Of a DNA stretch of 5,721 nt, positions 1 through 5,111 are shown piece by piece (within the stretch, counting starts at the first letter, position 1; each line of letters opens with the position of its first letter). This DNA is from an uncultured Oscillospiraceae bacterium. Lineage in GTDB: Bacteria > Bacillota_A > Clostridia > Oscillospirales > Acutalibacteraceae. The notes under the pieces were generated by a model that did no database searches, had not been told where the DNA came from, and worked only from the letters and a program-made list of their open reading frames with translations. The DNA is taken from assembly GCA_910587995.1 (NCBI GenBank), contig CAJUNS010000040.1, positions 1 through 5,721 on the forward strand, read 5' to 3'. The translations under genes were made by a program, and so were the position numbers.

Positions 1-33
1 CCGTGACGGTCCTTTTTTGGCCTCTTGAACGCC

Positions 34-61
34 AAAAAACCCCGGAATTCCGGGGTTTTTT
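34..61. terminator. Bidirectional intrinsic terminator downstream of tRNA-Arg
   Basis: This is a perfect 28-bp palindrome: six A, the arm CCCCGG, a central AATT, the arm CCGGGG, then six T. On either strand it gives a GC-rich six-bp stem with a tetraloop, followed by a six-U tail, which is the textbook form of a Rho-independent terminator. On the minus strand it lies about 30 bp past the 3' end of the tRNA, so it probably ends both the tRNA transcript and any readthrough from the amylase. Its symmetry means it could also stop a convergent plus-strand transcript entering from the left, but no gene is visible there. Confidence 0.9.
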
Positions 62-91
62 CGGTGTGGCATCTTTTAAGATGTGTAAACA

Positions 92-168
92 TGGCACGCC
101 AGAAGGGATTCGAACCCCCGACCTTTTGGTTCGTAGCCAAACACTCTATCCAGCTGAGCTACTGGCGC
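92..168 (-). tRNA. tRNA-Arg (anticodon ACG), CCA encoded
   Basis: Read on the minus strand, the 77-nt sequence folds into a complete cloverleaf. It has acceptor GCGCCAG/CTGGCGT with discriminator G and genomic CCA (94-92), D arm GCTC/GAGT, anticodon stem TTTGG/CCAAA around loop CTACGAA, a five-nt variable loop, and a T arm GGGGG/CCCTT around TTCGAAT. The anticodon ACG reads Arg CGN codons; A34 is normally deaminated to inosine by TadA in bacteria. Four stem pairs are G-U wobbles (acceptor 1:72, D-stem 10:25, and the two outer T-stem pairs), but the core is intact, so it should be functional. It sits 41 bp after the amylase stop codon, has its own consensus promoter and is followed by a strong terminator. 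Confidence 0.96.
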
Positions 169-184
169 TTCTTTCAACTTCCTT

Positions 185-213
185 ATTATACTCCCTTCCG
201 CGCCAAATGTCAA
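185..213 (-). promoter_or_regulatory. Consensus sigma-70/sigma-A promoter for tRNA-Arg
   Basis: On the minus strand, TTGACA (213-208) and TATAAT (190-185) are separated by exactly 17 bp, matching the housekeeping consensus at all 12 hexamer positions. Predicted initiation is near 178, leaving a leader of about 10 nt before the tRNA 5' end at 168. The stop codon TGA of the upstream amylase (212-210) lies inside the -35 hexamer, so coding sequence and promoter overlap. A near-perfect promoter fits the high, constitutive expression expected of a tRNA gene. Confidence 0.88.
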
Positions 214-2114
214 GGGTTTGTTTCAATTTCTCTGTGAAATTTCAGCAGCGTACAACCATAGGGCCGCAAAACCGACACCGCGCCCAGAGGTTCGCCCAGT
301 AACAGCTGGCCTCCCGCCAGGTTCAGCTTCAGCCCCATAATGCTCTGAGGCCGCTCGCTGCGGTTCACCACCAGCAACAGGCTGTCTCGGAACACCTGAT
401 CCAGGTCCTCCCGAACCGACAGGCGGTACCGCTCCATCACCAGCAGATTGCCCTCTGCCCGCAGAGTGCGGTAGCCTCCCCGGGCTAAAATAGACTTCTG
501 CTCCGCCCGCATGGCCCCCAGGGCCCGGTACCAGTCCAGCAGTTCCTTGTCCTCCCGGCCCCAAGGGTAGCAGGCCCGGTTAAAGGGGTCCCGGTAGCCC
601 TCCAGCCCCGCCTCATCGCCATAGTACATGCAGGGCACTCCGGGCAGCAGGTATTGCAGCATTGCCGCCAGCTTCAACCTGGCCACGCCGGTCTCCCGCT
701 GGCGCTGATTCAAAGTCTGGCCGCTCTGCCACTCTCTCCCCCGGCTTCCGGCGGGCTCGCCGCCCAGCACGGTCAGGGCCCGTTCCGTGTCGTGGGTGCC
801 AATGTGGTTCATTAGCAGCCGCAGGCACTGGGGCGGGTAGTTTTCCACGATGTTTTCCACCGCCTCCGCAAAGGCCTTGGGATCGCCCCCCAAAAGGAAA
901 GCAAAAATTGCGTCCCGGAAAGGATAGTTCATGACGCTGTCCAGCTGGCCGCCCAGCAGGTACCGGCGGCGTACGCCATAAGCCGCCTTGTTGGAGGCGT
1001 CTTCCCACACCTCCCCCAGCACCAGGGCCTCGGAATCCTCGGCCTTGGCTGCGGCGGAAAGCTTGTCAATAAACAAGTCCGGCAGCTCATCGGCCACGTC
1101 CAGCCGCCAGCCGGAGGCTCCCGCCCGCAGCCAGCGCCGGACGATGCCGTCCTCGCCGTTGATAAACGCATTGTAGCTCTCGTCAGTCTCGTTCACATTG
1201 GGCAGGGTGTCAAAGCCCCACCAGCTCTCATACTGGTCCGGCCAATTTTGAAAGTTGTACCAGGGGTAGTACGGCGACTCCGGCGAGTTGTAGGCCCCGG
1301 CGCTTTCGTACCGGCCCTCCCGGTTAAAGTAGACGCTGTCGCTGCCTGTGTGGCTGAACACCCCGTCAATGAGCACCTGGATATTCAAATCCGCAGCCGC
1401 CTGGCACAGGGCGGTAAAGTCCTCCTCCGTGCCCAGCAGGGGGTCGATTTTGGAATAGTCCGCCGTGTCATACCGGTGGTTGGAGTGACTCTCGAACACT
1501 GGGTTTAGATAAAGGCAGGTGACCCCCAGGCTTTTGAGGTAGGGCAGTTTTTCAGCGATGCCCCGCAGGTCGCCGCCAAAAAAGTCGCTGTTGGTCACGC
1601 GCCCCTGCTGGTTGGGCCGCCAATCCGGCTGCTCATACCAGTCCTGGTGGTAGGTCCGCCCGGCGGGCAGGCCGGCCTTCTCCTGGTCCGACTTAAAAAA
1701 GCGGTCCGGAAAAATTTGATACATCACGCCGCCTTCCAGCCAGGAGGGCGTCTCAAAGCCCGCCTGATACACCGTCAGCTGCCAGCGCCAGGTGCCGCCA
1801 AAAACCGCCCAGCCCCGCTCGCCACGGGAGAGCCGCTGCACGCCCCGGCAGGTCCGGGCCTCAAACTGGTAGAAGTAGAGCCCCGGCTCCTCTGGCGTAA
1901 AGTCGCACTCCCACCACTCCCGGTTGTCGCCGTTCATGCCGCACCAGAACATGTCTTGAATAATAGCCGGGTCGCCCTCCCGCTCCATAATCAGCCGGGC
2001 GGCGGAGCAGCTCAGCTCCCGAGGCAGGGTGATGCGGAAGTGCACCGGCGCCCCGGCCTCCACCGCCCCGGTAGGGGCCCGGTATTTGGGATTTCTCGAA
2101 TGAAACAAAAACAA
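210..2114 (-). CDS. GH13 alpha-amylase / neopullulanase-like glycoside hydrolase
   Basis: A 634-residue enzyme predicted to hydrolyse alpha-1,4 (possibly also alpha-1,6) linkages in glycogen or maltodextrins. An N-terminal beta-sandwich-like region (about 1-120) precedes the (beta/alpha)8 barrel, which opens with GGVMYQIFPDRFF (128-140). GH13 motifs occur in order: region I DGVFSHTG with Asp250 and His255; region II GWRLDVADE with nucleophile Asp339; region III LGEVWE with acid/base Glu368; region IV GTHDTER with His441 and Asp442. A C-terminal beta domain follows from about 540. All three catalytic acids are present. There is no signal peptide, so it should act in the cytoplasm. The open frame continues to a GTG at 2261, but those 49 residues come from palindromic spacer DNA. 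I chose TTG 2114, four nt after AAGGAG; TTG 2108, ten nt after it, is almost as good. Homology begins at FHSRNPKYRAP. It lies 228 bp downstream of glgP on the same strand. The exact GH13 subfamily and specificity cannot be decided by eye. Confidence 0.93.
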   Translation of the reverse strand: MFLFHSRNPKYRAPTGAVEAGAPVHFRITLPRELSCSAARLIMEREGDPAIIQDMFWCGMNGDNREWWECDFTPEEPGLYFYQFEARTCRGVQRLSRGERGWAVFGGTWRWQLTVYQAGFETPSWLEGGVMYQIFPDRFFKSDQEKAGLPAGRTYHQDWYEQPDWRPNQQGRVTNSDFFGGDLRGIAEKLPYLKSLGVTCLYLNPVFESHSNHRYDTADYSKIDPLLGTEEDFTALCQAAADLNIQVLIDGVFSHTGSDSVYFNREGRYESAGAYNSPESPYYPWYNFQNWPDQYESWWGFDTLPNVNETDESYNAFINGEDGIVRRWLRAGASGWRLDVADELPDLFIDKLSAAAKAEDSEALVLGEVWEDASNKAAYGVRRRYLLGGQLDSVMNYPFRDAIFAFLLGGDPKAFAEAVENIVENYPPQCLRLLMNHIGTHDTERALTVLGGEPAGSRGREWQSGQTLNQRQRETGVARLKLAAMLQYLLPGVPCMYYGDEAGLEGYRDPFNRACYPWGREDKELLDWYRALGAMRAEQKSILARGGYRTLRAEGNLLVMERYRLSVREDLDQVFRDSLLLVVNRSERPQSIMGLKLNLAGGQLLLGEPLGAVSVLRPYGCTLLKFHREIETNP

Positions 2115-2118
2115 CCAA

Positions 2119-2124
2119 CTCCTT
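2119..2124 (-). promoter_or_regulatory. Ribosome binding site that sets the amylase start
   Basis: AAGGAG on the minus strand lies four nt upstream of TTG 2114 and ten nt upstream of TTG 2108, both in frame. It is the only good Shine-Dalgarno match next to the point where recognisable GH13 N-terminal sequence begins. It argues against initiation at the GTG at 2261, which has no comparable purine-rich site upstream. Confidence 0.65.
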
Positions 2125-2313
2125 GAAGGGCGGAAGGTCGCGGAGCTCTGCTCCGCACCTCGCCACCTTTTGAAAAAGGTGGACGAAAACTTTAGACGAT
2201 TTTTCGGGGGCGGAGGAGCCGCCTCAGCGCCCGGTTTGGGGCTTGCGGCGCGCCCACACACAATTTACAGCTGGGTGTAAAGCCCCAGGCGGCAGCTTGC
2301 CGTTGCGCGCATA

Positions 2314-2342
2314 CGCGGATTCGCCCGCGGGGGGCACCCCGC
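2314..2342 (-). other. Overlapping GC-rich hairpins directly after glgP stop
   Basis: Starting at the base after the glgP TAA (2345-2343), the minus strand can form GCGGGG-TGCC-CCCCGC (2342-2327). An alternative stem, CGCGG/CCGCG (2329-2314), shares bases 2327-2329 with it, so the two cannot both form fully. There is no U-tract. The first stem could protect the 3' end of glgP mRNA or weaken readthrough into the amylase gene; either role is inference. Confidence 0.45.
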
Positions 2343-4781
2343 TTAATCGAAAATTTTGGCGGCCAGGTTTTTCTCAGGGGGAACCGGGCTAGCATGCCAA
2401 ATGTTGCCCGCATAGTCCCGAATGGCCCGGTCTGCCGCGAAACGGCCAGCGCCTGCAATGTTCACCAAAGACATCTTGTTCCAGCGGGTCTGGTCGTGAT
2501 AGAGCCCCACCGCCCGCTCTTGAGCCGCCCGGTAGGACTGGAAGTCCGCCAGGGCCATATAGCGGTCCTGCTGGAGAATCGCCTTGAAAATGTCCCCAAA
2601 CTGCTTGCCATCCAGGCCGTGGTTCAGCGTGTCCAGGGCCCGGCGCAGCTGCTGGTCATGCTGGTAGTGCTGGGAGGGATTGTAGCCGGTGCGCTTAAGC
2701 TGCTCCACCTGGCTGGCGGTCATGCCGAAGAGGAAGATGTTCTCATCCCCTACCGCCTCATGAATCTCCACATTGGCTCCATCCAGGGTGCCCAGGGTGA
2801 TGGCGCCGTTAATCATAAACTTCATGTTGCTGGTGCCGCTGGCCTCGGTGCCCGCCAGAGAAATCTGCTCGCTGATCTCAGCGGCGGGGGTCAGCAGCTC
2901 CGCCCAGGTGACGCAGTAGTTTTCCACAAAGATCACCTTCATCTTCTTGTTAACCCGGCTGTCGTTGTTGATGGTGTGGGCCAGCGCGGCGATGAACTGG
3001 ATGATCTGCTTGGCAAAATAATAGCCCGGCGCGGCCTTGGCCCCAAAGAACCAGGTGTGGGGGGTAAAGTCCGCGTTAGGATTGTCCAGCAGCCACTGGT
3101 AGGTGGCTAAAATAGAGAGGGCGTTCATGTGCTGGCGCTTGTACTCGTGCAGGCGCTTCACCTGTACGTCGAAAATGGAGTCCGGGTCCACCACATCCCC
3201 CTGGGTGTGCTTAAGGTGCACAGCCAGGCGCTCCTTGTTGGCCCGCTTAATCTTCTCCAGCCGGTCCAGCACGGCGGAGTCATCCTGATATTTCAGCAGC
3301 TCCGAAAGCTTGTCCGCGTCGTAGACATAGTCGTTCCCAATCAGCTCGGTGAGCAGGGCGGCCAGCTTGGGGTTGGACTGGCACAGCCAGCGCCGGTGGG
3401 CAATGCCGTTGGTGACATTGGTAAACTTCTGGGGCTCTTCCACATAGAAGTCCCGGAACAGGTCCTCCTTCAAAATATCGCTGTGCAGGGCGGAAACACC
3501 GTTGACGCTGTGGCCGCCGATAAGCGCCAGGTTGGCCATTTTTACATAGCCGTTCTGAATGGGGGCCATGCGGCCGATTTTGCCGTGGTCCACGCCCTTG
3601 TACTTCATCTCTTCCCAGAAGCGGCGGTTGATCTCCTCGATGATCTGGTAGATGCGGGGCAGGCGCATGCGCACCAAGTCGCACTTCCAGGTTTCCAGGG
3701 CTTCGCTCATGACGGTGTGGTTGGTGTAGGCAATGGTCTGCTTCACAATGTCCCAGGCCGCCTCCCAGCTGTAGCCGCACTCGTCCAGCATAATGCGCAT
3801 CATCTCCGGAATGGCCAGCACCGGGTGGGTGTCGTTCAGGTGGATGGCCGCCAGCTTCGGTAGCTCGTCCAGGTTGCTGTGGACGAACAGATGCCGGCGG
3901 ATGATGTCCTGGATGGAGGCGGACACCAAGAAATACTGCTGCGAAAGGCGCAGCAGCTTGCCCTCGGTGTGGTCATCCTCTGGGTAAAGCACCTTGGTGA
4001 TTACCTCGGCCATGGTTTGCTGCTCCATGGCCCGCATATAGTTGCCTCCGCCAAAAAGGTTCATGTCAAACTGGTGGTTCTCCGCCTTCCACACCCGCAG
4101 CAGGCTGATGCCCCGGCCATCCATGCCGGAGACGTACAGGTCAAAGGGAATGGCCGTTACGGTGGTGTAGTCCTTGTGCCTTACGGCGTGGTACTGGTCG
4201 TTCCAGCGCTCCTCAATGTGCCCGTCAAAATGGACCTCCACGGAGTTATCGGGCACCTGCTGCATCCACACCGAACCCCCGGGCAGCCAGAAGTCCGGCA
4301 GCTCGGTCTGCCAGCCGTCCACCAGCTTTTGGCGGAAGAGGCCGTATTCGTACCGCAGGGAATAGCCCATGGCCGGATAGCCCTGGGTAGCCAGGCCGTC
4401 CAGGAAGCAGGCGGCCAGGCGGCCCAAGCCCCCGTTGCCCAGGCCCGCGTCGGGCTCCTGCTCGTACAGGTTTTCCAGCTTGATGCCGTATTCGGAAAGG
4501 GCGGCGCGCATGTTGTCCTCTAGCCCCAAGTTGCACAGGTTGTTGCGCAAAGAGCGGCCCAGCAGAAACTCCATACAGAGGTAATAGATCTGCTTGGTGC
4601 CTGTGCGCTCGGCGTTGTGGTTAAATTCCGCGCGGCCCTTTGCCATCAGCTCCCGCACAATGAGCGCCACGGCCTTGTAGTACTCCTCGTTGGTGGCGTT
4701 TTGCAGCGAGACCCCAAACGTGTGTGAGAGCTTGTCGCGAATGCCCTCCTTAAGCTGCGTTACGGTCAGGTTGTAGTTCAT
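2343..4781 (-). CDS. glgP: Glycogen/maltodextrin phosphorylase
   Basis: An 812-residue GT35 phosphorylase, full length for the family. It is a cytoplasmic PLP enzyme that releases glucose-1-phosphate from non-reducing ends of alpha-1,4-glucans. The N-terminal half carries RTGTKQIYYLCMEFLLGRSL (59-78) and the glycine-rich loop GLGNGGLGRLAACFLDG (113-129). The C-terminal half carries VKRLHEYKRQ (541-550) and the PLP site EASGTSNMKF (646-655), with Schiff-base Lys654. Arg543, Lys548 and Lys654 correspond to muscle phosphorylase Arg569, Lys574 and Lys680 with one constant offset of 26, so the phosphate and cofactor sites look intact. The ATG at 4781 follows GGAGG by seven nt, a strong ribosome binding site. 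A candidate promoter lies about 85 bp upstream. The gene is followed on the same strand by a GH13 enzyme, forming a probable glycogen-breakdown unit, and is divergent from the ZapA-like gene. Glycogen versus maltodextrin preference cannot be told from sequence alone. Confidence 0.97.
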   Translation of the reverse strand: MNYNLTVTQLKEGIRDKLSHTFGVSLQNATNEEYYKAVALIVRELMAKGRAEFNHNAERTGTKQIYYLCMEFLLGRSLRNNLCNLGLEDNMRAALSEYGIKLENLYEQEPDAGLGNGGLGRLAACFLDGLATQGYPAMGYSLRYEYGLFRQKLVDGWQTELPDFWLPGGSVWMQQVPDNSVEVHFDGHIEERWNDQYHAVRHKDYTTVTAIPFDLYVSGMDGRGISLLRVWKAENHQFDMNLFGGGNYMRAMEQQTMAEVITKVLYPEDDHTEGKLLRLSQQYFLVSASIQDIIRRHLFVHSNLDELPKLAAIHLNDTHPVLAIPEMMRIMLDECGYSWEAAWDIVKQTIAYTNHTVMSEALETWKCDLVRMRLPRIYQIIEEINRRFWEEMKYKGVDHGKIGRMAPIQNGYVKMANLALIGGHSVNGVSALHSDILKEDLFRDFYVEEPQKFTNVTNGIAHRRWLCQSNPKLAALLTELIGNDYVYDADKLSELLKYQDDSAVLDRLEKIKRANKERLAVHLKHTQGDVVDPDSIFDVQVKRLHEYKRQHMNALSILATYQWLLDNPNADFTPHTWFFGAKAAPGYYFAKQIIQFIAALAHTINNDSRVNKKMKVIFVENYCVTWAELLTPAAEISEQISLAGTEASGTSNMKFMINGAITLGTLDGANVEIHEAVGDENIFLFGMTASQVEQLKRTGYNPSQHYQHDQQLRRALDTLNHGLDGKQFGDIFKAILQQDRYMALADFQSYRAAQERAVGLYHDQTRWNKMSLVNIAGAGRFAADRAIRDYAGNIWHASPVPPEKNLAAKIFD

Positions 4782-4788
4782 GTGTAAG

Positions 4789-4793
4789 CCTCC
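4789..4793 (-). promoter_or_regulatory. glgP ribosome binding site
   Basis: GGAGG on the minus strand lies seven nt upstream of ATG 4781. It is the strongest Shine-Dalgarno match in the window and fixes the glgP start. Confidence 0.85.
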
Positions 4794-4865
4794 AAATCTA
4801 AAAAATATGGTTAAACTATCGAAAAAAATCCGACAGCCTCGCGGTCAGAACAGGCTAATATATGA

Positions 4866-4894
4866 ATTATACACTAAATCCAGAGGAAATGCAA
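4866..4894 (-). promoter_or_regulatory. Candidate promoter for glgP
   Basis: On the minus strand, a perfect -10 TATAAT (4871-4866) lies 17 bp after TTGCAT (4894-4889), which keeps the TTG core of a -35 but is weak otherwise. Initiation near 4859 would give a leader of about 78 nt. The leader contains AGCCT/AGGCT (4856-4852 with 4839-4835) and a run of seven U (4828-4822) before the GGAGG ribosome binding site. A poor -35 beside a perfect -10 would suit an activator-dependent promoter, but no operator was recognised. Confidence 0.5.
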
Positions 4895-5045
4895 CTCCGT
4901 ATTCCCAACAAGGATAAGGCGTTCACTTTGTATATACCAAACAGTTCGGCAAGTTTTCACCCATGTTCCGCGCCTCTCCAAAAAGGGACGCTGCTTTTTG
5001 TGCATGTTTCCCAGAGAATTCGGCCGGATTTTCCGAGAAAGGGGC

Positions 5046-5074
5046 TTTCCATAGGGCGTTTTTTGTCATATAAT
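5046..5074 (+). promoter_or_regulatory. Candidate promoter for the ZapA-like gene
   Basis: TTTCCA (5046-5051, four of six matches to TTGACA) and a perfect TATAAT (5069-5074) are separated by 17 bp. Initiation near 5081 gives a leader of about 31 nt before GTG 5112. A small inverted repeat GAAAG-GGG-CTTTC (5037-5049) overlaps the -35, but it is too short to call an operator. The site lies about 150 bp from the opposing glgP promoter. Confidence 0.6.
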
Positions 5075-5095
5075 AAGGGAAGAGAGATTTTTCGG

Positions 5096-5101
5096 AAAGG
5101 A
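5096..5101 (+). promoter_or_regulatory. Ribosome binding site for the ZapA-like gene
   Basis: AAAGGA lies ten nt upstream of GTG 5112. No in-frame ATG, GTG or TTG occurs between the predicted transcription start and 5112, so this site and this GTG are the best initiation pair. Confidence 0.55.
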
Positions 5102-5111
5102 CGGATTCCAG

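Larger units (their letters stand above)
2115..2342. repeat. Palindrome-rich spacer between glgP and amylase
   Basis: This 228-bp stretch is open in the amylase frame only as far as 2261, and it looks non-coding. It holds a string of short inverted repeats. GCGGAGC/GCTCCGC (2140-2156) extends through AGGT/ACCT with one bulged C to 2135-2160. CCACCTTTT/AAAAGGTGG is at 2163-2182, GGCGG/CCGCC at 2209-2223, TTTACA/TGTAAA at 2264-2281 and CGGCA/TGCCG at 2290-2302. Two overlapping GC hairpins follow next to the glgP stop. None has a U tail, so none is a standard terminator. The density and style of palindromes resemble dispersed intergenic repeats of GC-rich Clostridia. That is from memory and only one copy is present here. 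Confidence 0.5.
4782..5111. other. Divergent intergenic region, glgP and ZapA-like gene
   Basis: This 330-bp stretch is richer in A/T than the flanking genes and holds both outward-facing promoters. The rest shows no RNA gene, no strong terminator and no convincing ORF. The plus-strand frame opening at 4862 has no ribosome binding site and becomes a Gly/Pro/Arg-rich shadow of the ZapA-like gene after about 5110. A weak A/T-rich inverted repeat (AAAAAG/CTTTTT, 4981-5000) is probably chance. Confidence 0.7.

Noticed and set aside
92..168. tRNA gene as an integration (att) site for a mobile element
   Set aside because: No integrase, no direct repeat of the tRNA 3' end and no mobile gene is visible in the window.
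3..302. Small plus-strand frames across the terminator and tRNA
   Set aside because: They translate through the terminator, the tRNA-Arg gene and its promoter, so they are not genes.
1647..2126. Plus-strand 159-codon frame opposite the amylase N-terminus
   Set aside because: Also codon-aligned antisense to the amylase, rich in Pro, Ala and Gly, with no recognisable domain.
2163..2182. CCACCTTTT/AAAAGGTGG hairpin as a glgP terminator
   Set aside because: The T/A bases lie in the stem and loop, and neither side has a following U-tract, so it does not fit an intrinsic terminator.
2192..2458. Minus-strand 88-codon frame spanning the glgP 3' end and the spacer
   Set aside because: It overlaps glgP out of frame and runs into the palindromic spacer; no ribosome binding site or family resemblance.
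2394..4523. Long plus-strand open frames (2394-3110, 3129-3863, 3879-4523) opposite glgP
   Set aside because: They share one frame aligned codon-for-codon against glgP. Stops there require TTA, CTA or TCA codons in glgP, which are rare in this GC-rich gene, so openness is expected. The translations show no family features.
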